From: Spirochaetaceae bacterium
Lineage (GTDB): Bacteria; Spirochaetota; Spirochaetia; SZUA-6; Bin103
Assembly: GCA_028820215.1 (NCBI GenBank)
Contig: JAPPKD010000008.1
Span: forward strand, 1 to 59,800
Length of the DNA: 59,800 nucleotides
Direction: 5' to 3'
Of the stretch, positions 7,440 to 16,295 are shown piece by piece. The position numbers and the translations under genes are program-made. Below the pieces are notes generated by a model. The model was given only the letters and a program-made list of their open reading frames with translations. It made no database searches and had not been told where the DNA came from. The stretch's first letter is position 1. The number at the start of each line of letters is the position of its first letter.

Positions 7440-10400
7440 CCTACTTCTCCCCGATTTGGATGAAAGACACAAGACCAACAAAACGGATGCTAACGGTCGT
7501 GGTCAGCACGACAAGGAGAGCCGGCAGGTACGCATTGGCGCGACAATCGAATCCGGTGTGTCGGAAATCACTATGCAGCTTCGCTCCATCAACGTCACGC
7601 TCGACAGCGCTATCCCGCAGCATATCGCCCACTTCTTCCCCACGGCGAAGAGCGCTCGGCTGTTGCGGTCATGGCTGCACCCCGATGAGTCGGCTAGCTG
7701 CTTCGTGGTGGCTCCCTACGGCACCGGCAAGTCTCTGACCGCGACTTTTTTCCTCCAAATGGTTGAGAATCTCTCGACGTCGGAGGAGGTTCTTGGCCGG
7801 ATCAGCGATCGATTCACCAATGTTGACAGCGAACTAGCGAACGAGCTGAGGTCGCGGATCGGTAGCGATCAGAAGGCGCTGTTTACACGACGCGGTGCTA
7901 CGATTGCTCTTTCCGGGTTTCAACCCCACCTGCCTTCGGCCATCCGACACTCGCTCATCGCCTCGCTGAAACGTACTGGCAACAAGAACGCAGCCGCATC
8001 GGCTACTCGACGGACCGTCACTTCAATGGATGACCTCATCTCGCTGCTCAGTGCGGTCCGCCATCGCTACTGCCCAGAACCCATTGACCGCATAGCGATT
8101 GTATGGGATGAGTTCGGTCGTCATCTTGAGGAGCTGATCCTCAGGGGAACGGCAGCAGACCTGTCCGATGTGCAGACGCTTGCGGAGTTCTGCGCACGCA
8201 CTAAGCGAGTCCCGATTACGTTCGCGTTGTTGCTCCATCAGGGATTGACACGCTACGCCACCAACACCTCGGTCACGGTACAGCGTGAGTGGAAGAAAAT
8301 CGAGGGTCGCTTCGAAACGGTGCAGTTCGTCGACGACAGCAAGGAGCTGTACCAGTTGGTCAGCCAGATCGTGCGGCAGAGCAGATCTGTCGATCCCCCG
8401 GATACAGAGGCGGTGGCGCGAAGCGTGCAGAGGTGCGACGAAGTTGGAGTTTTCAGTGACTTCTTGCAGCATGAGACGCAGTGCATGCTGTCGGACTCCT
8501 ATCCACTGGAGCCGATGACCCTGTACTTGCTGCCGCGAGTGTCTTCGCGAGTGGCGCAGAACGAACGGACTCTATTTACCTACCTCAACTCGCTTGACGC
8601 GGGGACATCCGTGTCGCCGGACAGCCTGTACGACTACTTCTCCGATGCGATGCGAACAGACACCTTGCCGGGCGGCAGCTATCACACATGGCTGGAGACC
8701 GAGAGTGCGCTTCACAAGGCCCGCCACGGCGCCGACGAGAAGACTCTCAAGTGCGCGTGCCTGCTCGGCCTCGGCTTGGTCGGAGAGCGTTCGCGGGTCA
8801 GCCGACGGTTGCTTGAGTGCGCGGTCTCCGGATACGAAGGCGACAAGGGAGCGCGCGCTAGCGTGAAGCGCCTAATCGACGCGAAGCTTTTGCTCTACCG
8901 GCGGAACGCCGACAGTGTCTCTATCTGGCACGGCACAGACCTCGATCTTCGAGGGCGTCTCGTTCAGGAGAAGGAACGGTTGGGGCCGCGCTTCGATCAC
9001 GTCTCGTTTCTGACAACCGAGGCTCCTCCCGCTCCGTGGAAACCGATCCACTACAACGTGGAATACGGTATAGAGCGATCGTTCGATACGCGCTACATCG
9101 GCGCCGGGGACATCATGATCGCGGATCGCATCGCGGAGGCGCTGACGCGGCTGCCGTCGGCAGACGGCGTGCTGTACTTGGTCGTCCCTGACTCGTACGA
9201 AGAGGCGGAGGAAGTTCGGCAGCGCGTTGCTAGGGAGGCGCTGCCTTCCGATGTGGTGGTCGGCGTGCCGCGCCATGTCGGAAGGCTGTCCGAAGTCGCG
9301 CTCGACGTGCGCGCGCTGCAGCTATTGAGGCAGGACACTAGCCTACTTGCCGAGGATCCGCTCGCGGAGTCGGAGCTCGCACAGATGACCGACGACGCTC
9401 AGGGATACCTCTCCCATCAACTCAGTCGGATGTTTCAGCCGTCCCCCGAAGGTCCGGAGTACCTGTGCGGTCAAGACTTTCACGAGATCTCGTCAGCCAA
9501 GGAGTTACGGCAGCTACTGTCGAAGGTTATGCGGGACGTATACCCGCTGACGCCACGCGTCAAGAACGAGCTGATCGTCCGGCGCCGGCTGCGGCCCGCG
9601 ATCGTGAACTCACGCAAGAAGCTGATCCTGGCCATACTCGAGCGTTCAGGTACAGAGAGCCTAGGGCTTGAGGGGTATCGGCCCGACATGTCCATGTTCC
9701 GCACGGTGCTGCTCTTGACTGGGTTGTATCGATGCGACCGTCAATTCTCGGATGATGAGGACTCGGCATGGAGGTACGCCGCTCCTCGAGAGGTGGCGGA
9801 TCCGGGGTTGCGTGACGCATGGAACCATCTGCGGGACTATCTGACGGTCCCCCTGAATCGGCCGAAGCCCTTGGTCGACTTGGTTTCGCTGCTGAGCAGC
9901 CCCCCTTATGGAATGCGGGCGGGTATCGTGCCGATCCTTCTCGCTGCTGCGCTGCGGGCGTTTCCCGGTCCCATCAGCATCACTCGGATCGACGGCGAGT
10001 ACGTCAGCGACCTGCTACCCTCGACGATCGAACGGATGGCCGCTCACCCGGATGAGTACCAAGTATTGGTCCCCGAACTCACTGCCGTTCAGAAGGCATT
10101 CCTCGATGGGGTGGCTGCGCTGTTCGGCTTCGCGGATGAAGCCGCGATAGAGGAGGATCCGGTCCGTCGCTCTCACGATGCCTTGGTGGAGTGGCGGAGT
10201 ACGCTTCCCCACAGCGCACTCACGTCGCGGTATCTGTCCCCTCAAGGGCGCAGGTTCGGCAGGCTCATGAGCGCTGCAATCGATCCCCATCGGATGCTAT
10301 TTGAGGCATTGCCCCTGGCCCTCGACCTGAACGGCGGCAGCGCTGACGAGTTGCTGCGTGCGCTGGCCGACTGCAAGACGGAGATTGAGGGCGTCGTGCG

Positions 10401-10887
10401 GTGGAATTACGACGCGGCCGAACGTGCTATCCGCTCCGCATTCCCGCCGCTGAACGGAACTGCGACCCTTCGCCAAGTCGTAGGCGCGTGGGCCGACTTC
10501 TTTCCCGGGACCGTCGCCCAAGAGGTCAAGGACGGCATTGCCCGCGCCCTCATCACGCGAGCCTGTATGGGCTACGACACCGACCGCGCAATGGCAGATG
10601 CCCTCGCGACACTGCTTGTCGGCAAGCGTATCGACCGTTGGGAAGACAGCTCGATCGTAGTATTCGAGCGTGAGCTAGGCGCCGTGATACGCCGCGTCGA
10701 GGACACGGTACTCAGCCTTGCTGCGGCCGCAGACGGCGTTCGTGACCGCTCCATCGTCGACATCGCGACCTCTAGGCTGCAGGCATCGCTACGGGCTATC
10801 ACAAACGTCGCTGGCCCGGACGAGGCGCGCACTATCGTCGATCGGACACTGGGGCAACTTACCAAGGAGGTCAGTGCCAATGGCTGA
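7432..10887 (+). CDS. sspC: SspC-like large P-loop ATPase of the phosphorothioation system
   Basis: 1151 residues. A Walker A motif APYGTGKS lies at residues 94-101 and a likely Walker B at IAIVWDEFGRH (D226, E227); the rest is a long helical protein with no other motif I can name. Its place between DUF4007 and the PAPS-reductase-like gene matches the sspB-sspC-sspD order, where SspC is the ATPase subunit of unclear exact role. The start ATG 7432 lies inside sspB behind GGGGAG; an internal ATG (7573, residue 48) would remove a low-complexity polar leader and could be the true start. It overlaps sspD by 8 bases. Large ATPases of other defence systems (BREX BrxC/PglY type) are distant alternatives. 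Confidence 0.85.
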   Translation: MPDLLLPDLDERHKTNKTDANGRGQHDKESRQVRIGATIESGVSEITMQLRSINVTLDSAIPQHIAHFFPTAKSARLLRSWLHPDESASCFVVAPYGTGKSLTATFFLQMVENLSTSEEVLGRISDRFTNVDSELANELRSRIGSDQKALFTRRGATIALSGFQPHLPSAIRHSLIASLKRTGNKNAAASATRRTVTSMDDLISLLSAVRHRYCPEPIDRIAIVWDEFGRHLEELILRGTAADLSDVQTLAEFCARTKRVPITFALLLHQGLTRYATNTSVTVQREWKKIEGRFETVQFVDDSKELYQLVSQIVRQSRSVDPPDTEAVARSVQRCDEVGVFSDFLQHETQCMLSDSYPLEPMTLYLLPRVSSRVAQNERTLFTYLNSLDAGTSVSPDSLYDYFSDAMRTDTLPGGSYHTWLETESALHKARHGADEKTLKCACLLGLGLVGERSRVSRRLLECAVSGYEGDKGARASVKRLIDAKLLLYRRNADSVSIWHGTDLDLRGRLVQEKERLGPRFDHVSFLTTEAPPAPWKPIHYNVEYGIERSFDTRYIGAGDIMIADRIAEALTRLPSADGVLYLVVPDSYEEAEEVRQRVAREALPSDVVVGVPRHVGRLSEVALDVRALQLLRQDTSLLAEDPLAESELAQMTDDAQGYLSHQLSRMFQPSPEGPEYLCGQDFHEISSAKELRQLLSKVMRDVYPLTPRVKNELIVRRRLRPAIVNSRKKLILAILERSGTESLGLEGYRPDMSMFRTVLLLTGLYRCDRQFSDDEDSAWRYAAPREVADPGLRDAWNHLRDYLTVPLNRPKPLVDLVSLLSSPPYGMRAGIVPILLAAALRAFPGPISITRIDGEYVSDLLPSTIERMAAHPDEYQVLVPELTAVQKAFLDGVAALFGFADEAAIEEDPVRRSHDALVEWRSTLPHSALTSRYLSPQGRRFGRLMSAAIDPHRMLFEALPLALDLNGGSADELLRALADCKTEIEGVVRWNYDAAERAIRSAFPPLNGTATLRQVVGAWADFFPGTVAQEVKDGIARALITRACMGYDTDRAMADALATLLVGKRIDRWEDSSIVVFERELGAVIRRVEDTVLSLAAAADGVRDRSIVDIATSRLQASLRAITNVAGPDEARTIVDRTLGQLTKEVSANG

Positions 10888-11692
10888 ACTGCATGAAGCG
10901 CTAGAAGCTCTCGCTGATCCAACGATCCGCCACATCGTCCCGGTGTCGGGCGGGAAGGACTCGGCCGCACTCGCCATCTACTTGGCACAGACCTACCCGC
11001 AGATCCCGGCCGAGTACGTGTTCTGCGACACTGATGCTGAGCTGCCGGAGACGTATGACTACCTAGATCGACTGTCCGCACTGTTGGGTAAGACCATTCA
11101 CCGAATCAACGCGCTCGACTACATGAAAGTGACCCGAAAACCGACACGGAAGGCTTTTGATTTCGTGCTCAACGAGATGTATTCTGGCTTTCTTCCGAGC
11201 CCTCAGGCGCGCTGGTGCACGCGGAAGCTAAAGATCGAACCCTTCGAGCGTTACGTCGGTTCGGAAACCGCTTTCAGCTACATCGGGATCCGAGCCGATG
11301 AAGATCGGCAGGGTTACACGCCGAAGAAGCCACCCGTACTCTCCGACCGGCCTAACATCGTTCCTGTATACCCGTTCAAGGACGATGGCATCGACCTCGC
11401 GGGGGTCAAGGAAGTCCTCGAAATCTCCGGAATCGGTTTGCCGGACTATTATCGGTGGCGTTCTCGATCAGGGTGTTATTTCTGCTTTTACCAACAGATT
11501 GGAGAGTGGCAACGTCTTCGATTTGAGCATCCGGACCTCTTCGAACGGGCGAAGAGTTACGAGGAGTCGGGAGGATCAAGCCGCTATACTTGGGTTCAAG
11601 GCAGGGACCTCACTAGAATCGAGGCACTCGACAAACAACTTCCCGTGCAATCCGTGGACGAAGCAGAGGGGTGCGCAATCTGCCACCTGTGA
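10880..11692 (+). CDS. sspD: SspD, PAPS-reductase/ATP-pyrophosphatase-like sulfur transferase (DndC-like)
   Basis: 270 residues. The PP-loop SGGKDS (residues 23-28) binds ATP, and RWCTRKLKIEPF (C113) is the conserved sulfur-transfer region. Further cysteines at C199/C202 (GCYFCF) and C265/C268 (CAICHL at the very C-terminus) could bind a metal or Fe-S cluster. In Dnd/Ssp systems this protein activates the DNA backbone phosphate and inserts sulfur. The start ATG 10880 has AAGGAGG at 10864-10870 and overlaps the sspC stop, so coupling to sspC is likely. It is the last gene of the tightly packed block; a 177-base gap follows. Ordinary PAPS reductases (CysH) lack this context and C-terminal motif. 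Confidence 0.92.
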   Translation: MAELHEALEALADPTIRHIVPVSGGKDSAALAIYLAQTYPQIPAEYVFCDTDAELPETYDYLDRLSALLGKTIHRINALDYMKVTRKPTRKAFDFVLNEMYSGFLPSPQARWCTRKLKIEPFERYVGSETAFSYIGIRADEDRQGYTPKKPPVLSDRPNIVPVYPFKDDGIDLAGVKEVLEISGIGLPDYYRWRSRSGCYFCFYQQIGEWQRLRFEHPDLFERAKSYEESGGSSRYTWVQGRDLTRIEALDKQLPVQSVDEAEGCAICHL

Positions 11693-11869
11693 TATGGACG
11701 TCTGGACAGTGCCAGTAGATGTTCGTTGCTTCGTCCCCGAACGGAGCCTGCGCGGAGCTGTTGGCAGGCGGCCACTCATGGGGCAGCGTCGCGATAATAC
11801 TCGACTCGCCTGTGTTGGCACCTACGGAGCGTGTAACCGAAGTGACGGAACTCCGTTGGAATCTCGAAC

Positions 11870-12265
11870 GTGTTGAACCACCTTCCCCGGATTGTGGAAC
11901 ATTGCAGCCCCTATGATCGGCAGTTTCCGTTTGCCTTTCGGAGTTTTCAGCGCATCCCCGGGAACGTTCACGGTGTGTACGGGATCTGGTTTGGGCGCCG
12001 CTGCATCTACGTAGGAAAAGCCGATTCTCAACCCATTTCGACGAGATTGAGGCAGCATTGGGAACACTCTCATAACGACGGTTTGCAGGCGTGGATCAAG
12101 TCTAAGGGAAGACGCTTGAGAGTCAGCTATCTAGCCTTGTCCTCACGGAAGAACATTGACATGTATGAGCGATACTTCATCGCTCGTTTTCAGCCGGTGA
12201 CAAACAAGGTAAGATATGAGATGCATCAAGTCGTGCCGTGCGCGCCGGAACGATCACACAAATAA
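11870..12265 (+). CDS. Small GIY-YIG nuclease, candidate effector of the phosphorothioation system
   Basis: 131 residues from GTG 11870 (TTG 11873 also possible). Motifs in order: GVY (35-37), YVG (47-49), arginine in STRLRQHW (R59), glutamate in MYERYF (E100) and asparagine in PVTN (N112). All expected catalytic positions of a GIY-YIG endonuclease are present, and the protein is essentially only that domain. It lies 177 bases after sspD and 23 bases before the DGQHR gene, same strand. In known Ssp systems the restriction partner is SspE (DUF262 plus HNH) or SspFGH. None is present here, so I infer that this nuclease, perhaps steered by the next protein, cuts unmodified invading DNA. A UvrC- or T5orf172-type unrelated role is possible. 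Confidence 0.85.
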   Translation: MLNHLPRIVEHCSPYDRQFPFAFRSFQRIPGNVHGVYGIWFGRRCIYVGKADSQPISTRLRQHWEHSHNDGLQAWIKSKGRRLRVSYLALSSRKNIDMYERYFIARFQPVTNKVRYEMHQVVPCAPERSHK

Positions 12266-12288
12266 CTTACACCAAAGGAGAAACGACA

Positions 12289-13539
12289 ATGGCTACAGTC
12301 TTGCCTGCGATGCAGGGAATCATGGGATCGACCCACTATTGGTTGGTGACGATGCCCGCGAAGGAGCTTACCGAGCGCCTCACCATTCCGCAGCATATTG
12401 AAGGGTGGGAGGATCTGTCGGTTGAGGAGCGCTACCAGCGAGACATCGACTACACTCGGGTACGAAAGCAGATCGCCCCATACCTCATGACGGACGATGA
12501 TAGGTTCTTCGGTGCGTTCATTGTAAGCGTCATGAACTCGGATAGCGTGGAGTTCGAGCCGCTGGGTACCATGGTGTCCAAGATACCGAATCTCTACAAA
12601 CAAGCTGGGAGTTCGCTTGGGTTCCTTACACTCGCCGGAAGTGAGGTGCTTGTGCCGTTGGATGGTCAGCATCGGCTTGCGGCTCTTGGTTTTGCGATTA
12701 CGGGGAAAGACGAGAAACAGCGGGCGATGGAGGGTTTTGAGGCGAACATCGGGGTGGCGAGTGACGACTGTACGGTCATCCTGATCAAGCATGATGCAGG
12801 GAAGTCACGGAAGATCTTCAACAAGGTGAACCGGTATGCAAAGAAGACGACAAAAGCGGAGAATCTGATCACAGCGGATGATGATGTGATTGCGACGATT
12901 GTACGAGAGAATATCGCTGAGGAGGTAATTCCGGCGCGTCTTGTGAACTACAAGAGCAATACCTTGACTGCTCGTGCGGAGGAATTTACTACACTGTCGA
13001 CGCTCTACGAAGCGACGAAGGTGCTGTTGGAGGACCTGCAGGGGAGTAGGATAGATACGCAGACGCTTCCGGATCAGGCGACGACAAAGACGCTACGAGA
13101 CGAGGCGGTGGAGTTCTGGAGTGGTCTGTGCGACAGGGTTGACCTTTTTGGGAGCGCACTACATGACGCGAGCTCAGGCGGGGACGACAAGCGGCGGGAA
13201 GTGAGAAGCAGCTTTGTGCTGGGGAAGCCGATTGCGCAGTTCGCACTCGCGCAGGCGGTGGTGCGGCTGCGGGCGGAGGACGAGAAGGGGGCTCGTGTGA
13301 GCTTGGAGGAAGTGTGCAATCGGGTGAATGGTGTGGACTGGTCGGTGGAGAGTCCGATTTGGCAGGGTGTGCTCATGAGTGGAGACAGGGTCGTAGCTGG
13401 ACGAACTGCCGCTCGGTTCGCTGGCCGCGTAATGGCTTATTTCCTGGGCGAGGAGCTCGGGGAGGACGAGTTGAGGGCACTAAAGGAAGATCACATGAAG
13501 ACGACCGAGAGGGAGTTGCCGGAGCGGCGTTCGGAGTAG
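12289..13539 (+). CDS. DGQHR-domain (DndB-like) protein
   Basis: 416 residues. The namesake motif DGQHR sits at 125-129 in VLVPLDGQHRLAALGFA, followed by the family-type FNKVNRYAKKTTKAENL. DGQHR proteins share the ParB/sulfiredoxin-like fold with DUF262. The best-known member, DndB, represses dnd operons and binds DNA. Here it may be a regulator, or the phosphorothioate or NTP-sensing half of an effector whose nuclease is the preceding GIY-YIG gene. It has its own strong AAAGGAG (12274-12280), 8 bases before ATG 12289. Codon use is A/T-richer than the following genes, in line with horizontal origin, and it marks the right border of the island. Confidence 0.85.
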   Translation: MATVLPAMQGIMGSTHYWLVTMPAKELTERLTIPQHIEGWEDLSVEERYQRDIDYTRVRKQIAPYLMTDDDRFFGAFIVSVMNSDSVEFEPLGTMVSKIPNLYKQAGSSLGFLTLAGSEVLVPLDGQHRLAALGFAITGKDEKQRAMEGFEANIGVASDDCTVILIKHDAGKSRKIFNKVNRYAKKTTKAENLITADDDVIATIVRENIAEEVIPARLVNYKSNTLTARAEEFTTLSTLYEATKVLLEDLQGSRIDTQTLPDQATTKTLRDEAVEFWSGLCDRVDLFGSALHDASSGGDDKRREVRSSFVLGKPIAQFALAQAVVRLRAEDEKGARVSLEEVCNRVNGVDWSVESPIWQGVLMSGDRVVAGRTAARFAGRVMAYFLGEELGEDELRALKEDHMKTTERELPERRSE

Positions 13540-13583
13540 GGATCGGTTTTGTCGGAAGGGAATGAGGTAGGAATTGACAGCGG

Positions 13584-14465
13584 TCAGATGTAGCCAGGCG
13601 AGCTGAGCAGGTCCGGCTGGTCGGGGAGGCGCTCCAGGACGTGGTCGGGGTAGATGGACATGCGCTGGAAGGGGAGGTTGTCTCGTCCGATCGCCGGCAT
13701 GTAGTTGAAGAACACGGAGCGGCGGATGGAGCGGTTGGTGACCGGGTAGGCGTTGTGGGTCATGCCCTCGGAGAAGATCACCACGTCGCCGGGGGCTGCG
13801 AGCACGGGGACGGCCATCGGGTTGCGGCTGGCGTCTTCCATGTCGAAGGGGCAGCGGAAGTTGGCCTTGTGGCTGCCGGGGATGGCCGCGAACGGCCCGT
13901 TCTCCACGCGCGTCATGTCGGAGAGGATGATGACGCTCTTGGTGCTCTTGCAGGCGAAGCGCCCGTTGGTGTGGTCGTAGCCGTAGTAGATGTCCCGGTC
14001 GACCGGGAAGCCGCCGTTGTGCAGGCCGCCGCCGGGGGCGGGGCCGACCTTCTCGATGTAGTAGGTGGCGGAGAGGTAGATGCGGCCGCCGGCCAGCTCG
14101 GTGTGGATGGCGTTGAGGACGGGGTCGCGCACGATGCGATCAAACTTGGCGGTGCCGCAGATCGCGTGGTCGACGCGGCCGATGCCGCCGGTGGCGGGAT
14201 TGGGGGCGCGGTCGGGCCGGTGCTCGCCCTTCCAGAACGGATGCTCGGGGTCGGCCATGGCGTTGTGCAGGAAGTAGCTGGCGACGCCCAACCGCGTGTA
14301 GGTCGCGTAGTCGATCGGGATCGCCTGCAGCTCGTCGATGCCGGCATGGAACTCGGCGACCGCTTCGGCGTCGAAGTGCTGCGGGAGCACGAGGTAGCCG
14401 CGCAGGTCGAACTCGTATTTCTGCTCGGGAGTCAGCTCGTAGGCGGGGGCGTCGGCATCAGCCAT
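13584..14465 (-). CDS. PhyH-family Fe/2-oxoglutarate enzyme with HNG in place of HxD
   Basis: 293 residues. The jelly-roll core is recognisable by VIILSDMTRVENGPFAAIPG and SHKANF (199-204), distal histidine H238 in EGMTHNAYPV and 2-oxoglutarate-binding arginine near R249 (SIRRSVFFNY). Where hydroxylases have the HxD iron ligand, this protein reads GGGLHNGGF (H149, N150, G151): the carboxylate is missing. Fe/2OG halogenases show such an HxG/HxA pattern, but a large uncharacterised PhyH subfamily has LHGG here, so the reaction is unknown. It is the last gene of a four-gene leftward operon and overlaps the amidohydrolase before it by 8 bases. Confidence 0.85.
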   Translation of the reverse strand: MADADAPAYELTPEQKYEFDLRGYLVLPQHFDAEAVAEFHAGIDELQAIPIDYATYTRLGVASYFLHNAMADPEHPFWKGEHRPDRAPNPATGGIGRVDHAICGTAKFDRIVRDPVLNAIHTELAGGRIYLSATYYIEKVGPAPGGGLHNGGFPVDRDIYYGYDHTNGRFACKSTKSVIILSDMTRVENGPFAAIPGSHKANFRCPFDMEDASRNPMAVPVLAAPGDVVIFSEGMTHNAYPVTNRSIRRSVFFNYMPAIGRDNLPFQRMSIYPDHVLERLPDQPDLLSSPGYI

Positions 14466-15369
14466 CGGCGGTGCTCCTCGACTCGCGCCAGACCATGCGG
14501 CGTGCGGTCCCGTCCATGATCAGCGCGCGGTCCTTCTCGCCTATATCGGGCAGCAGATCGTCGAGCACGCGGGTCAGCTTGCCATAGCCGGGATCTTCCT
14601 GGATCCAGGGGTAGTCGGTGGCCCACATGCAGTGGTCGGCGCCTATCTCTATCACCAGCTCGCTGTGCCAGCGCCGCAGGTCCAGGTACGGGTAGGGCTC
14701 CTGACTGAAGGCGTATTGGCCGGACAGCTTGACGCACACGTTCGGGAACTGCGCGAGTCCGAGCGTGTTGTGGCGGGTCAGCGGCATGTCGAAGGAGAAG
14801 GTGCGCCGGACCATCCGCGGCCGGCCCTGGTCGTCGGTCGCCATGGACCCTGGGGCCGGGCAGATCATCAGGTGGTTGAACACCACCGTGAGCTCCGGAA
14901 ACGCGTCCAGCAGCCACGGGGTCAGGTGCGCGTCGGCGGCGCGGGGATAGAGCCAGACGATGTAGTCCCTCTCGGCGGCGTGCTTCCAGAACGGGTAGGT
15001 CGTGAAGGTGCGCACGTCCATCGGCGCGGTCGGATCGAGCGGCCCGCCGATCCCGTGCAGCCGGAAGCCGACGATGCCGCCGTCCTCGGCCAGCCGGTCC
15101 ATGTGGTCTTCCGGCTGGCGCGGGTCCGGCACCAGGCCGATCCCCTTGAACCGGTCCGGGTAGCGCTTCAGGCAGTGGCGGAGGTAGGCATGGGTTTCGA
15201 GCGAGGTGCCGCCGATCTGCACCAGCATGGCCCGCTCGACGGCGTGTGTCTCCATCAGGCCCAGGAGCTTCTCGGCGCTCTCCTCCCGATCGGCCGGCAT
15301 GGTATCGCTGACCTCGCGCGGGAACTCGCGCGATGCCTTGGCGAAGACGTGGACGTGGGCGTCGATCAC
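14458..15369 (-). CDS. Amidohydrolase (family 2, TIM barrel), tandem copy A
   Basis: 303 residues from GTG 15369. The metal-binding HxH lies in IDAHVHVF (H5, H7), and the barrel features LTVVFNHLMICPAPG, FPNVCVKLSG and CMWATDYPWIQED place it with PF04909 metal-dependent hydrolases/decarboxylases acting on cyclic or carboxylated substrates. It is about 90 percent identical by eye to the gene immediately upstream. Its start shares GTGA with that gene's stop, and its end overlaps the PhyH start, so all are translationally coupled. The C-terminal tail (RESRSTADG) differs from copy B. The substrate is unknown; the operon suggests degradation or tailoring of a compound also handled by the PhyH enzyme. 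Confidence 0.88.
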   Translation of the reverse strand: MIDAHVHVFAKASREFPREVSDTMPADREESAEKLLGLMETHAVERAMLVQIGGTSLETHAYLRHCLKRYPDRFKGIGLVPDPRQPEDHMDRLAEDGGIVGFRLHGIGGPLDPTAPMDVRTFTTYPFWKHAAERDYIVWLYPRAADAHLTPWLLDAFPELTVVFNHLMICPAPGSMATDDQGRPRMVRRTFSFDMPLTRHNTLGLAQFPNVCVKLSGQYAFSQEPYPYLDLRRWHSELVIEIGADHCMWATDYPWIQEDPGYGKLTRVLDDLLPDIGEKDRALIMDGTARRMVWRESRSTADG

Positions 15370-16295
15370 GAAGCGGGCCTCCCGATCTCGTCGTCATCGC
15401 TCCCCGGCTCGCGCCAGACCATGCGGCGCGCGGTGCCGTCCATGATCAGCGCGCGGTCCTCCTCGCCTAGATCGGGCAGCAGATCGTCGAGCACGCGGGT
15501 GAGCTTGCCGTAGCCGGGATCCTCCTGGATCCAGGGGAAGTCGGTGGCCCACATGCAGCGGTCGGCGCCCATCTCCATCACCAGCTCGCCGTGCCAGCGC
15601 CGCAGGTCCAGGTACGGGTAGGGCTCCTGGCTGAAGGCATACTGGCCGGACAGCTTGACGCACACGTTCGGGAACTGCGCCAGGCCCAGGGTGTTGTGGC
15701 GGGTCAGCGGCTGGTCGTTCGTGAAGGTGCGCCGGATCATCCGCGGGCGGCCCTGCTCGTCGGTCGTCATGGACCCCTCGGGCGGGCAGACCATCAGGTG
15801 GTTGAAGACCACCGTGAGCTCCGGAAACGCGTCCAGCAGCCACGGGGTCAGGTGCGCCTCGGCCGCGCGGGGATAGAGCCAGACGATGTAGTCCTTCAGG
15901 GCGGCGTGCTTCCAGAACGGATAGGTCGAGAAGGTGCGCACGTCCATCGGCGCGGTCGGATCGAGCGGGCCGCCGATCTCGTGCAGGCGGAAGCCGACGA
16001 TGCCGCCGTCCTCGGCCAGCCGGTCCATGTGGTCCTCCGGGCGCCGGGGGTCCGGCACGAGGCCGATCCCCTTGAACCGGTCCGGGTAGCGCTTCAGGCA
16101 GTTACGGAGATAGGCATGGGTTTCGAGCGAGGTGCCGCCGATCTGCACCAGCGTCGCCCGCTCGACGCCGTGCGCCTCCATCAGGCCGAGGAGCTTCTCG
16201 GCGCTCTCTTCCCGGCCGGCGGGCAGAGTGTCGCTCACCTCGCGCGGGAACTCGCGCGAGGCCTTGGCGAGGACGTGGACGTGGGCGTCGATCAC
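15366..16295 (-). CDS. Amidohydrolase (family 2, TIM barrel), tandem copy B
   Basis: 309 residues from GTG 16295, which shares GTGA with the stop of the LamG/propeller gene. Motifs are as in copy A (IDAHVHVLAKAS, VVFNHLMVCPPEG, CMWATDFPWIQED). Most differences from A are conservative and spread out, so both copies look functional. The C-terminal tail ends DEIGRPAS, which copies the end of the LamG protein (EEIGRLAS). This shows that the duplicated DNA unit carried about 20 bases of the upstream gene's 3' end together with the amidohydrolase start. A GTG start was preferred over the longer open frame running back through the LamG gene, which is a shadow. Confidence 0.88.
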   Translation of the reverse strand: MIDAHVHVLAKASREFPREVSDTLPAGREESAEKLLGLMEAHGVERATLVQIGGTSLETHAYLRNCLKRYPDRFKGIGLVPDPRRPEDHMDRLAEDGGIVGFRLHEIGGPLDPTAPMDVRTFSTYPFWKHAALKDYIVWLYPRAAEAHLTPWLLDAFPELTVVFNHLMVCPPEGSMTTDEQGRPRMIRRTFTNDQPLTRHNTLGLAQFPNVCVKLSGQYAFSQEPYPYLDLRRWHGELVMEMGADRCMWATDFPWIQEDPGYGKLTRVLDDLLPDLGEEDRALIMDGTARRMVWREPGSDDDEIGRPAS

